From contig CAJFCJ010000004.1 in assembly GCA_904063045.1 (NCBI GenBank), positions 556,195 to 620,194 on the forward strand: a stretch of DNA of 64,000 nt. The letters are read 5' to 3'. Both the position numbers and the translations under genes were made by a program. The notes under the pieces are model-generated. The model was given only the letters and a program-made list of their open reading frames with translations, was not told where the DNA came from and ran no database searches. Source of the stretch: Dimorphilus gyrociliatus (Eukaryota > Annelida > Polychaeta > Dinophilidae). Below are positions 37,609 through 54,600 of the stretch, one piece after another (the stretch's first letter is position 1; each line of letters starts with the position of its first letter).

Positions 37609-38535
37609 ATGATTACCACATTACAAACTGCCGATGGATCAAGGCGTCAAAGTGTCTTTATAACAGATTACAATAACCGCTCTGACGTATGCGTTGATCA
37701 GAAAGGAGACAGAAAATACTGCGATAATCATATATGTACCCCACTTTGTGATCATCATTCCAATTGTCAACCAAAGGTGAGCTTTGACTGACTTTACTAA
37801 TTAAGTGTAGGATTTTACCCTTTCGTTTTCACCTTTAAAAAAGGTACTTTAGACAAGTAACTTTCATAGTGATGAAAGAATTTAGGGCACAATACTAAGT
37901 ATATATAGAAGCTGAACAATAAGAAAAAAAGACACATTAATAATTCGAAGGGAAAAAATTGTTAATTGAAGTGTTAAAGTTTATTCAACACTGCTAATCA
38001 TAATAAAAAATACACTAAAGGATAATTCTCTTGCATAATTATTCATTACTGATTCCTCGGAGAATCTAGAGGAAATGCGGTATAACTCGAAGTTTTGCAT
38101 AACTTAACTAGAATCTGTCTTTATATTCAACATTAAACGTACGCCTTCTCTCCTAAATCACCGATATAAATAAGAGATATTTTATTCTATTAAATACTAA
38201 TATTTAATCAGGTGTTCTACTCCTAAAAATTAATTCCTTCTTCAGTGTTATCATTTCATTCCATTAAGAGCCGATAAATATTACCTTGGAGAAGATGGAG
38301 TTCCTCATAGAAGGTCACCGTCAATTCTATCAAGAGTCAAAGAGTTCAGCGGTTTAATATTCATTGTTATTGTTATTACAATAATAGCTGCTTTAATGAC
38401 TACTCAGAAAACTGGTAAATATATATCAATTTATAAAGATTTTTTTCTATGTGATATTGGTTTACAGAGAAGGATTTATCAATGGAAAGTAACTATACTC
38501 TAACTAATTATACAAACTCGTCGACGTCTATTTAA
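37609..38535 (+). CDS. Unrecognised single-pass membrane protein with Cys/His-rich N-terminus
   Basis: I do not recognise this protein. Three exons join in phase, 37609-37776, 38246-38414 and 38468-38535, giving 134 residues. Residues about 28-60 are rich in Cys and His (CVDQKGDRKYC, CTPLCDHHSNC, CYHF). A basic stretch (HRRSPSILSRVKEFSG) comes next, then one hydrophobic segment (LIFIVIVITIIAALM) near residues 95-111. The last 23 residues carry three N-glycosylation sequons (NYT, NYT, NSS). There is no signal peptide. Basic residues before the membrane segment and sequons after it suggest a type II orientation with the Cys/His part in the cytoplasm. The model rests on consistent splicing (GTGAGC and GTAAAT donors) and on this layout, not on homology. 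Confidence 0.6.
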
Positions 38536-38791
38536 GACACTATTACATTCTGTCTTTGATTGAATTTCCTATTGAAAAAAAAAATGATATACATTATTCT
38601 ATTTTGATAAAATGCAAAAAAACGCATCTTCTTAAGTCTACTTTATCTTCAATATATTTATGGAAATGTATCCCTTAAGGTAAGAGAAAATAGGATATTA
38701 AGACGGCAGATATTTTGATAGACGACTTAGTTAAAATTGAAAAGGAAATGAATAATGGATTTTATTGATACTTGGTCTAATCAAATATGAA
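38536..38791. other. Convergent gap between small membrane protein gene and GCKR
   Basis: 256 AT-rich bases between two facing stop codons; 3' UTRs of both genes are expected here. Nothing else is seen. Confidence 0.5.
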
Positions 38792-41464
38792 TTATCGTTT
38801 ATTACATAGTAAACGAATAGCATGACGAATCATTGGCGTCTCTTGTAACATACTTTTTGCTTCTTCTGAACTACAATTCGTTAAGCAAATTATAATTGCT
38901 GTTGGAACTACCTTACCCATTGCAGTTGCCTTTTCAATGTGGCTACTGATTGGCAATGATAAAATTTCTTGGTTTAAACTATTTACTTCATAAATAGCTT
39001 TGAGTAAACATTCTTTCGCCATTTCATCATTACATTTACCAAATGTCTAAGTGTATGATTCAGAAATATAGTTTAAAAACATTTAATATTCAATGCATTA
39101 ATATATTTGATAATACAAACTTTTATTAAGTTTAATGATCTAAAGAATAGCTTATTGTTGCTAACTCGCACATCTATCATACGGTTCTTATACACCTTAC
39201 CTGTTGAAAAAAGAGAAAAAAAAACAATTATGCTCCCTTCAAATGTTGAATTGATTGACCTTTCTATAGGACGAAAAAAGCTACCTTTCATAATATGGGC
39301 CCCGGTAGAGAGAGCATTACAAACCGCTTTTATGACTAATTGCATGGTCCACGAATTAGCATTATCAAAATTTCCAATGGGTAAGTTAATTACAACAGAA
39401 AATTCTAATAAATTAATATCTAAGTCATCCTTCGAAAAGGTAATTAGAATTTTCTTTGCCGGGCAACCATTTAAACTATTTACTGTTATCTTATCTGTCA
39501 AAAAAAATAAAACAAATGACCCTCAATTTCACTGATGAAAAAGAATCGAGAGAAGGGTAATACGTGTCTTAAGCCGATCAAGATACTGTCAAAAAAGCTG
39601 AATTGGAATCGTTCATTAATCTTTAAGGAAAATCACATAGAATTTCGTAGTAAAATTCATTTAGTTTATCAAAACGTCGAACGCATCTTGATTACTAACC
39701 TGGAGTCAGGAATACAATAACATCATACGCTGTTAATTTTGGTGCAACAAACTGGATAAAATATTCCAATGAAATATCAGCCTGTTGATTCAATTAAAAG
39801 TATAATATATACAATATAAGTTAAAAATTAAACTAATTAAATTCCTACTTCAATATTTTATTAAATTCTTTTTACCTTAAAGGAAAGATCTCCTTCGACG
39901 TTATTTAAGAATTTATATCCATTTTTCACATAACCAAATATATCATAAATGTCTATGGAGAAGATAAAATGAAAAATTTTAAAATATACAAGTTACATTA
40001 TCATTTACTATTTTAATTATATAAAATCAATGTCTATATATAGAACAATTTCTTTTACCAGCCCCAAAAGTTGGCACGCATTCAGAAGCATCCATTAAGC
40101 CCATAAAACCAACTAATTCCTTTCCAACGTAGCAAATTCGTCCTTCTCTATTTAAAGCCTCACCACAAATGTTGATTCCCTTAGCTATTGGACTTTTTTG
40201 GGTATAGGCTAACGCATTAGCTTTTTCAGCTTCTTTTAAGGCTTTTTCTATTAAAGTTTCTCTATTGATATTATTCTCATTAAGAGCTGTTGCAAGTATT
40301 GTGTACAGCAGTATAATAGTTGCAGTTCCACTTTTCATCCTACTAGATCCTGTTATCGGTTCCGGCTGATTAAATAGACTTCCATCAGAAATGATAACAT
40401 TTTAATGAAGTAAACGACTCACTCCAACTATAGGATTAACCACAAATGCAAGCCCATTTTGGCTGTACTCTGCCATTCTTTCAGCAACATTCAGGAACGT
40501 TTTATCCCAATCTTCTATCTTAGAATTCCTGAAAGTTCATATGAAATTCTCAAATACAATCATTTAATACAAAACTTCGCGTTTGAACCTGGCTAAATTT
40601 ATGGGATTGAAGCCAATCAGTACTGGAATGAATTTATCCGTATTATTCAAACAATAGTCTAATTGTCCAGCGACGAAAGGAGCTGATAATCCACACGTTA
40701 CACCAATAAAAATTACTTTATTAAAACCCTCTGTTGCCTAAAAGAACAGCTAGTCTCTTATTACTAAAACTTTTTTGATTAATTAACTAAACCTTGAGTA
40801 AACAGTTTTTTCCTTTTTTAGGATCATCTTCAGGTGCTTCTTGAGGTGTAAATAAAGCTCTAAAATTGATTATTTAGACCTCTTTATCATATTTAATTAT
40901 TTAAAATTGCTTACAAATCTCCTCCTGCAATAATATATCGAATTTTTAAATTATCTCTATTTATTCTATCTTGGAAAAATCTCTACAAAATAAAAAGTTA
41001 ATTTAAAGAAAACTTTGTTGCTCTTTAATTAATTTATAAAAATATTACGGAAACTAGAAAACTTATCCTTCCAGATGTTCCACAACCACTAATAACAATA
41101 CAAATTTTCTCATCCGATGATACAATATCGGATATTACTTTCGATAAGTTTGATATGGTTTGAATTATATTTGGAGAAAATATAGAATCCTATTTAAAGT
41201 AAACAGTTATATTGAAAATCGAAATTGGCAAGTAGATAATAAATTTTTTTTACTGATTTGTACTTTTTCCATCCTGAAAATATCTCTTTATCGCAATTTT
41301 GAAGAATATTAACGATCTCTGATAATGAAATAATAAATATTGAAAAACTTTTATCTATAGTATTTTGTTTCAAATAAATTACCAATGGTATCAACATCAT
41401 CAATTGTTGTTGAAAGATCATTTGATTCTTCAGTTATCGGACTTTGCATGTTGGATAAATTCAT
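38792..41464 (-). CDS. GCKR: Glucokinase regulatory protein (two SIS domains)
   Basis: Sugar-phosphate-binding protein of the SIS family; in vertebrates it inhibits glucokinase in the nucleus in a fructose-phosphate-dependent way. Thirteen exons join in phase: 41464-41383, 41318-41254, 41189-41049, 40982-40915, 40859-40793, 40737-40589, 40528-40423, 40365-40059, 39952-39876, 39781-39700, 39494-39285, 39200-39121 and 39046-38792, giving 562 residues (human 625). The first SIS domain has ISGCGTSGRISFLVS, IGVTCGLSAPFVAGQ and ITGSSRMKSGTATI. The second SIS domain and lid helices include LSTGAHIMKGKVYKNRMIDVRVSN (across a junction) and end with ISSHIEKATAMGKVVPTAI. Colinearity with GCKR extends to the lid domain, which the shorter bacterial MurQ lacks. 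The loop matching the mammalian glucokinase contact (LLF) reads INLPIGNFDN here. Confidence 0.88.
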
Positions 41465-41940
41465 TATAAAGTTTACTCTTTTACTTTTGCGATAAGGAAA
41501 GGCCTGTTTATTAGGTTTTAAAGTATTATATAATTTCCTTCTATACCAGTTTAGATTCGGAACAAAATTGTATACCCGTTGTCGATTGGCCCTAGAGCGA
41601 TGAATAGTGGAATTGGTTTTATATTTATTTTACATACTGTAATACTACGCGCTAAATTTATGATTAAATAATTAGTCATATAAATACTAATTATTAAATA
41701 ATTTTGGGGAGATAAGAAGATTATATGAAAAAATAAAGTATTTTTTATATTGTTTTCTCATTTTGGCGTAGAATAAACATTCTTACAGAACTATTTTTTG
41801 CGGATGATTAGTAAGTTAAGCGGAGCTGGCGAGTGCAGACACTTTTTAGTAAAAAAGATGTGATTTAAAAGATCATAGGATTAAGATCAAAGAAAAATCG
41901 ATAGAGATTTCTTCGAGGACGACCAGTATTACAAGAAATC
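41465..41940. promoter_or_regulatory. Divergent promoter region, GCKR (-) and Src-family kinase (+)
   Basis: 476 bp between two opposed start codons; it must hold both promoters and 5' UTRs. No specific motif is claimed. Confidence 0.5.
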
Positions 41941-45917
<3,977 letters not shown>

Positions 45918-46618
45918 AAGAATAGAAATGGGAAATGAATACCTTTTATAAAATTCCCGTGGTTCTCTATTTATTTGTGTATTGCTTATTTCGAGATTAA
46001 AGAAAATGTTGACAATTTTGCATTCGTTTTTTTTATCGCGTGATATTCTGTAGTGCAGAATCGAAGGTAAATAGATCCATTTATACATGACTCATAAAGC
46101 AAACATTTATATATATATAAATATATATATATATTTAAACATACAGTATATTCTATGTATATGCACATTTATGCAAGTATGTACTGTATACTCTCAATTT
46201 TCGGTAAGTACCCATGACCGGTTTTTCGCTTGATGTCTTACGTGGTCTCTGTACAAACTAGCTTTAATTTGTTTAGTAACATAGCAAATTGTTTTCTTTT
46301 GTTCATGAAATGTTCACCAAGTGCTAAATGTACGCTTTCTGTTTAGTGTTTTAGTGCCTGTAATAAAAGTCAATAATATGCCAAGTATACAATCAAATGA
46401 GAAAACTGTTAATAAAAAAATGAATTTATATTTCGAACTTTGTTGTAACAACTTTTTTTACATTGAATACAAAATTCAATACTTTTAGAGCCAAAATTTT
46501 ATCTATATACAAAAATATTTTAACTTTTATTCGTTTAGTAACATAATAATCATAATCATAATAATCATTCGAATATATAACATAAGCTTCAAGTGGCTAT
46601 CAACAAATTCATACTTTT
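45918..46618. other. Convergent intergenic region, Src-family kinase and Maelstrom
   Basis: About 0.7 kb between facing stop codons. AATAAA at 46362-46367 is a likely poly(A) signal of the kinase gene. A TA/TATAAA-rich block is near 46108-46135. Nothing else is recognised. Confidence 0.55.
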
Positions 46619-48344
46619 TTATCGCAAAGAAGGGAAATCTTCTTCAGCTATATTAAACGATGACTGCGTGCGCAATGAATGATCGTCAGATAATCCTCTT
46701 TCAACCTTATGATCATCTTCAACTCTGACAGCTTGAGCCTCTGGTAAATCTAAAATGTTTCTTCCTCTGCTGGCTCTAGGGCGCTCTGTCAGAGCATCTT
46801 CCGTTTTCCAAGGGCTTTTTGATTCAGCTTTTATATATCTATGATCCTCACGAATTGAGAGTGATCCCATCCTACCAACTGTTTGCCATTCACCATCTGA
46901 TTGAGGTTTTGTGCTTGATCTATTGTTCGATTGTCCTGTTTGAACAGCTTCGGGTAGAGACACGCCACGAGATGCTCGAAACTTGAGCTCTTCTTCTCTA
47001 CGTTTTCTAAACGCTCTATCGCAAGTAAAGCCTTCCCGACCTGGAAAATCGGGTTCAGAGAGAGTAGAGTTTGGTCTATTTCTTTCTCTATAGTTGGAAA
47101 ATGGTTCGTCTTCAAATCCATTTCTCAAAACTTTTGCTGATCCAGCAATACTAGCTGCCGAAGGGCGATGATTTGCGCTCATTGGACAACCGTACTTAGC
47201 GCATAGAGTGTCAAACATGGCATAGGCCCATCTCCTTACTGTGAAAAGTGAATATAAATACAACTCTTGGGATGCAATTTATATTATATCGAACATACCT
47301 GAACCAAGTGCACAATGTAACACTTGTTGATCATTTTCGGAGTGAAATTCACATGAAGTTTGACCTTTGTGAATATATTTACAACTGAGTAGTCTTTTAA
47401 TACAAGACTGTAAAGGAACGGAGTTTTCAAAATCCTCAAAGGCCATTAATTCTCTAAATATTCGACCTAATTCGTATACTTTCCTAAGGTGATTAACTTT
47501 TGAACACTTCAAATATAGTTTAGCTTTGTTGCTCAAAAAGTCAATACAATCTTCAACACTTTGGTGGTCCACAAATTCATTTGTAGCAATAGTAAATAAT
47601 GGAGGATACTCATCAAGGAGACCATTTGGATTAATAAAATTGACTAATTCATTCCATACGCCAAAAAAGTTGTTGGTGCCATGTTCGTTAGGAACTGGAA
47701 TCTTATGAGTACTTGCACTGTGCTCAAAGGCTATTTAAGAAACAGAAAAAATGTAATAAAGAATTTCATATTATATTTTACATGTACTTGCCTGGACCTT
47801 TAACACCGCTTGGAATATCGGCAAGTCGATCAAACGGTTTCAACAGTCTATGATATTGTTTCGTAATACCATCTCTCAAGCTCATTTCAATCAATCCAAC
47901 TTCAACTGGTACATGTCCTTTCTGATCAAAATATGGAAATTCATCCATGTGACATAAAATTTGAAAATCGATCAAATAAAATTTGATATCGGCAATGACG
48001 CTTTTGGTTAAGAACCGGCGACTTACGAACTTGCCGATTTCATAATCAAATTTTTGTTGCTTTTTTTCGTAGGGATTAGCCGCCGAAGTATAATGTTGTC
48101 TCTGGTTGTCCTGTCTGTTCTCTTCTTGATATTTTTCCTTGTGTCTTTTTGCCTTAGCTTCCAATAGTTTCTTTTCTGTTTCGGGTAATGAATCAAAACG
48201 AGGTTTCAACGCTTTCACCATTTCCTGATCTGTTCGTCCCTGTCCTTTAAAATCTGCTCTATGTTCTCGTAAATATTCACCAAATGCCGTAAATTGCTTC
48301 TTATTCTTCTTATTTCCATTGTGTACTGTAGGCTGGGTGGCCAT
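46619..48344 (-). CDS. MAEL: Maelstrom (HMG box plus MAEL domain), piRNA pathway
   Basis: Germline factor of the Piwi-piRNA pathway that helps to silence transposons. Three exons join in phase: 48344-47792, 47730-47299 and 47238-46619, giving 534 residues (human 434). Residues about 16-85 form the HMG box (KKQFTAFGEYLREHRADF, LKPRFDSLPETEKKLLEAKAKRHKEKY). The MAEL domain (about 105-340) has HVPVEVGLIEMSLRDGI, YHRLLKPF, the STHKIPVPNEHGTNNFF block, and conserved Cys/His residues in CKYIHKG, CEFHSEND and HCALGS. The remaining 170 residues are disordered, Arg/Ser-rich, and end EEDFPSLR. Intron 1 (47791-47731) uses a GC donor, CAG|GCAAGT; the alternative GT 14 bases on breaks the frame. The start codon sits in AAGATGGCC, which also matches a YY1 site. 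Confidence 0.92.
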
Positions 48345-49990
48345 CTTGAAAATTTCTAAACCTCTTCTTTAATATCTACGCAATGCCAATTAAAGTAGTA
48401 GTGGTCAGTTGGCGGTCTTTCCCCGGTTTTTATAGTTTTCGGGCAGTGTGATTTTTTTCACTTCCGTAAAAGAGCTTCATTCGTAAAAATATAATCATCA
48501 TAATAAAATTTCTTTTAAAGTTTTTTGAACTTTTTATTTATTTATTTTAATACCAAAATGCAGAATCAAATTATTTATGAACTTTTAAAAGGGCGCGTAG
48601 AATGAAATGCGTCAACTTTACTTCTATATTCACTAAAGTAATTTATATGTCAGCCTAATTACTATATAAAAATCCTTATTTATCATAAATAACTTGACTA
48701 AATGATCTGTTATGGTTTTATGTCTTAATTAATTGCATTAAAGTTTAAATTATAAACTTCCGGTTCCGAAGATAATTAGAACTGTTTTTAGATTGTTCTA
48801 GAATTCTACCAAGTAAAATTTTAGACACTACTCATGTAAAAAATGTGACAAAAATTGCAAACCGTTAACTTAAGCCTATGTATTCAAAATAGCGATGTTC
48901 GTTGTCATCTCTTATACAAATTCACTTAAAATTATTACATCAAATTATTGATATATCAAATTTATTACATTAAGCTATCTATTATTTATCATTGTATTCA
49001 AACACACGAGGCTTTACATTCTGCTTCACCCTTATTGTATCTTTTGATGATTTAAGCATTTATAAAAAGTTATTGTAACAATAATCATAATAGCTGTTGT
49101 TACATCACATCTGTTGCTCACTCTATCATTCTTCTTGCAAAGAAAGGCGTGCTAAATAGTCTCTTATTTCTTCTTAAGGCGTCAGATATTAATTGAAACT
49201 TGTAACGATTGCATTATCGTATTATTGCATTCTAATTGATATTTGGAAAGATACGTATACGTCACAATACCCTTAACCCTCTAAAACTTCCCTTATCGAT
49301 CCTCTATAAAATTATAGCCACGTGGCAGACCAAAAATTTTATTACTCTCTAAAACGAACCAAGAACACCAGATATACAGTATATATATATATATATATGG
49401 TCTTTTTTCTGATTATTAGAAACACTGATACATAATATAATAGTTATTTTAACAATAATTAACAAATAATCGTTATTACGTTGTTCATGCAAAAAACATG
49501 TTAGACAACATTTTCTTTGTTTTTTTTAATGCTTAAATTGTCGTTGTCCTTTAACTGGTTATCCAGATTGATAAATTAAAACTATACATTTTTTTAGATA
49601 GCTACACATTTCTAATCATTTTAGTTTAGATATTTTCGATATCATATTTCAATTGTTCTATTATGTAACTCGGCGATGAACAAGGTTTTAATAATTCTAA
49701 AACTTTGTTGCGTAACTTATAGGAAGTATGAAATAAACCTTAAAATGCTATCACAACTAATTATAATCATACTTTTTGTAAAAGTAAAGCTTATTACAGT
49801 TCGGAAAATTTTGTTATGTATGTGTGAAAAAATCAAGAGTAAGACTGTGTGAACAAATTTTGTTATAGCTTATACTATATGAAAATATTTAAGATGGTTT
49901 CTTGTTCATATGTATTTTACACGAACCCATTTTCGAATTCCCATTCGTATCCAGGCTAATTAACGAAAAACCGGTAGAAGAAAAGAAAAA
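48345..49990. promoter_or_regulatory. Divergent intergenic region, Maelstrom (-) and exportin-7 (+)
   Basis: About 1.65 kb between opposed start codons. The Maelstrom side has an ACTTCCG ETS-type core at 48460-48466. ACTTCCGG occurs again at about 48757-48764. A TA microsatellite lies near 49380-49398. No coding frame is visible. Confidence 0.5.
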
Positions 49991-51612
49991 ATGGCGGACT
50001 CTCAGGTGGTGAATTTTCATAATATTTTGATTAAAAATATCTACTTTTACGTAATGTTTAAGAATAACTATAAATTGAAGTACTTAAACTGAATTTTCTC
50101 TATGATATGGTTGCTGCCTTGTTTATTTATATAGCTGTAAAGAGTTAAGATACGTCGATTTAAGGTGTACGGCATCTGTATAATAATTTGTTTATGAGAA
50201 GTTTGAGGGATTAGTTTGAATATTAAGCACTATTTCTTGACGACAAAATATTAGATTAGATCACAAATATAGCGTCGTCTCAGAAAGTTCATTCGGTTTT
50301 AGCTCGCATTGATCAGTTCCGGAGGTATTTATCAAGATTCGCACGTGTACCTTTTACAACAATTATATTCATTGTCTCAGATTTAAGATAGTTACATCAG
50401 ATTTTGATTCAGAATTTACATGTTCTATGCAAAGATATTTTCGCTTTTTGCTCTTAAGCGTTAAATAAGAAATCAGTATAGTAGTAATAGTATGGAACAG
50501 GTGCGAATTACAGAGGGGTTAATTCAATGATGTTTCTGACATAAAACCGTTATATGATGAATACATAGATATTTTCGATTTTCAAAATATGTTGAATATG
50601 ATAGAATGCAAACAGTAGATTAAAAAAAATATTAGCAATCTCGAAAGATTATCTTGTGTTTTTTTTCTTAACGTATTGTTATTTTCACTAGGAAGCGGAA
50701 CGGGTTGAGGAACTGAGTCGTCAAATGTACGAGACGACTGACCCGGCTACACGAGCTTCAGCAGAAAGTACTTTGGTAGAACTGGCGAATGCGCCGAACT
50801 GTTTGGAACTATGCATATTAATCATGGATAGAGGAAGGTCGCATTATGCCCAAAATATTGCAGCATCTACACTTGCGAAAATTACTTCAGCGTTATCACC
50901 GCAGCAACGTCTCGATCTGAGAGCCTATTGCTTACAATATGTTAGAAACAGGGGAACTGATATGTTACCCTGGGTACTTTCTGCAGTTGTAAGTCTTTGG
51001 TCGAAGGTTGTGAAACAGGGTTGGTGGGACGTAATAGACGATAAACACGTTCTTCGAGATGTGGTTAACCATGTTTCAAATATGATGGAGGAAACACCAT
51101 ATACCCCAATGGCCCTAAAATTATTAACTCAACTTGTCACAGATATGAACTGTACAGAAATGGATTCGGGGAGGGCTAGACACCGAAAAACGGCCAGTTC
51201 TTTTAGGGATCATCACCTATACGATGTGGCCCGGGCTGCAGTTACAGCTTCTCGAAGAGGCATAAACGTTGGCAGCCAGGTACGTTGAAACTGATTTCTT
51301 TGCTCATTATTAAATGTTAGAGGCATTTGCACTACTAACAATCAAGCGAATCAAAATTATATAACATGTACAACTTCAAGGTTAATATAAGTGAACAAGG
51401 TCATGTACTGTTCATATTATCAGAACACTCGAAGTTTATAAATTAAATTGCTCAGTCTTTTGAAAGTATAAATTAAAATTAAACATTTTAGATTTGCTTC
51501 ATTTTATTTAAATTGATAGAGAGAAAGAAAACATTAAAAATGTTTGTACAATCATTTACTCTACAGTATATACTTCATCTACTGTATAATATTCGTATAT
51601 TTATATATATTA

Positions 51613-51643
<31 letters not shown>

Positions 51644-54600
51644 AATTATATGAATATATGCAGATGTTGTTATATATTATTTATTGACTTTATAATTCCA
51701 TCGTTAGTGTTACTTGTTTGTATGTATGCGGTTGTCAGGGTAATAAAAGGGATTCTCATAATTTTCAGCTGTTATATAATACCTATATATAGATTTTTTT
51801 CGCTTAGTTGAACACACACAGAAATGAGAATAGAGATGACATAATGCATTAACTTATAATAATCTATTATTCGAATGATAAACCTATTCTCATTAAGTTT
51901 ATCTTGAATAATCGAGTGCTAATGTTTGGTGAATTATCGTAATTTCTTGAAATTTTATCTCTTCACTTGGAATAAATTTACGAATTTTTTCAGGATATTT
52001 CATCGTCCGCTGTAAAATTAGCTTTAGCATGCTTGAATTTTGATTTTATTGGCACTGGGTCTGAAGAAATTTCAGACGATTTGGCAACTGTTCAGGTTCC
52101 AACAACATGGCGTCCTTTATTTCTAGATTCTGGAACAGTGAGAGTCTTTCTTGACTCTTACGTTTTTTTACAAAGTTCAAACGAATGCCACTATGCTCTC
52201 AGTTGTTTGGTTCAATTGGCTTCGTGCAGAAGAAGTTTATTCAATAATTCCGAAAGGGCCATTTTCCTATCATCTATCGTGGAATGCGTTCGAAGTATTC
52301 TGGAACAAGGCTCTCACACTCTTGCTCAAAATGAACTGAATTATCATGAATTTTGTAGACTGTTAGCAAGATTAAAGAGTAATTATCAGTTACAAGAACT
52401 GGTAAAATTAGCTGATTATCAAAAACTTCTTGACGATATAGCTGGTTTTACTTTAGTGGCACTACGAAGTGTTTGGCCAGCGGCTCCCAATAGCGTACAT
52501 TATGTTTTAGCCCTGTGGCAACGATTGGTGGCCAGCGTACCGTACGTGAAAGCTGCTGAAAATCACATGCTGGATACGTACGCCCCAGAGGTAGCAAGGG
52601 CTTTCATTCAGATGAGATTGCAGCATGCTGCTAATGACGGCGACGAAGAGTTATTAAAAGATTCTGGAATGCTTACTCAACAGTTAGAACAACTGGCAAC
52701 AATTGGCAGATGTGAATACACAAGAACTGCACAACTCTTATCAAACCTTATGGATGAAGCCTGTAAAGCGTACGTTGCTAACAATACTGATACCGTACGA
52801 AGGCAGCTTGCTTGGCTTATCTACATGATAGGTGCTGTAATTGGTGGTCGGGTTAGTTTTTCTTCAACTGATGCTCATGATGATCTAGATGGAGAACTAA
52901 CCGTTAAAGTTCTACAATTAGTGAGCGAAGTCGATAATAGGCTAGCTTTAGGGCAGAGGTCAGAACATGTAGATAAAGCGATTCTATTTTTCTTTGAACA
53001 GTTTAGGAAAATGTATGTCGGAGAGCAGGTATGTAAAATTTTTACATATAATCTTCAACAGCTTTCTTTAGTTTACTTTTAGAGTGATAATTTATTTTTT
53101 ATTTTTAGGTACCTCGAACTTCAAAAATGTATAGAAGATTACAAGAATCATTAGGATTAGGAGATGAAACCGCTGTTTTAGGGGTTATAATACATAAGCT
53201 GTTAACAAACTTGAAGTTATGGCCAAGTCCAGAGCAACCTGTTGTTGTGAAAACGCTGTCAGTTTTGTCAGACCTTTCTATAGGATATTCTTCAGTTCGG
53301 AAATTGGTGAAATTAGACGCTGTCAAAGATTTATTAGAAAGACACTCTCCAGAGACTGTTCCTTTGCTCAGACCGCCTCCTCCACCGGTGGATCCTCGGC
53401 ATATGAGATGTAGGTCCACACTATATACTGCTTTAGGACGTTTACTACTACTTGACTTAGCTGATGATGACGAAAAATTTGAATCTTTTATGACACCAGT
53501 AGGTGTTGCTCTGGAAGCTGTTGAAAGAAGTATGTCATCCAACGAATCGCCGGAGATGACTAAGAGAACTTTAGTAGGCCTTATCAGAGATATAAAAGGA
53601 ATAGCTTTTGCGTTTAATACTAAGAGTTCGTTCATGCTGCTACTTGATTGGCTAATGCCTAGATTTACTCCTTTATTAAGAGCTGTTTTAGAAAAGTGGA
53701 GGGACGATCCAAATTTGAGTACACCGGTTCTTAAATTATACGCTGAGTTGGCACAAAATCGGAGTCAAAGATTACATTTTGACGTTTCTAGCCCTAATGG
53801 AATACTATTGTTTCGAGAGATCAGTCAAGTAAGTACTATCCGTCAAAATATATACTCAAAACGAATTCCACTAATAATTTTCACTTTAGGTGATAGTACT
53901 CTATGGAAGAAAGGTCTTGGAAAGTGGATCAACAGATACCAGTGACATTTATGCTCATAAATTAAAGGGTGTTTCAATTTGTATGCAAATGCTTAAAGCA
54001 GCCTTAGCAGGAAATTACGTAAATTTTGGTGTCTTTGCTCTTTACGGTGATCCGGCTCTTGAAGATTCCTTGCAAATGATAATCCAAATGGTAACATCAT
54101 TCTCCAGAGAATTGTTGTTGCAATACACAAAACTTGCTCATGCTTATTACGCTCTGATGGAATGTCTAGCTCAGGATCATGTAAACTTTATAAGCCGACT
54201 AGAACCTCAGATTATCGTGTATATATTGTCAACAGTCGCTGATGGACTTAGTTCATTGGACACTGTTGTCTCTACATCCTGCTGCGCTATATTGGATAAT
54301 ATCCTTTCCTATGTTCTCAAGAAAATATTTCGGCGGAGGTCGAATAATAATGATGATAACGATACCCGCCTAATGGCTGCTCTCGACTCCAATTCACAGA
54401 TTCTACAACATATGCTCAGTACTGTTCTTCATATGGTTATGTACGAAGAATGTAGAAATCAATGGAGTATGAGCAGGCCACTTCTTGTATTAGTATTACT
54501 GCAGCCCGAATGTTGGACAAACTTGAGGACACAAATGGAGCAGCAACAACCTGAGAGTAAGAGAGTAAGTATGTCTAGGTGCTTCGATAATCTCATGGAG

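Noticed and set aside
39107-39720. Two + strand frames of 142 and 61 codons in 39107-39720
   Set aside because: The first is antisense to GCKR exons 11-12 and the second lies in a GCKR intron; neither shows domains.
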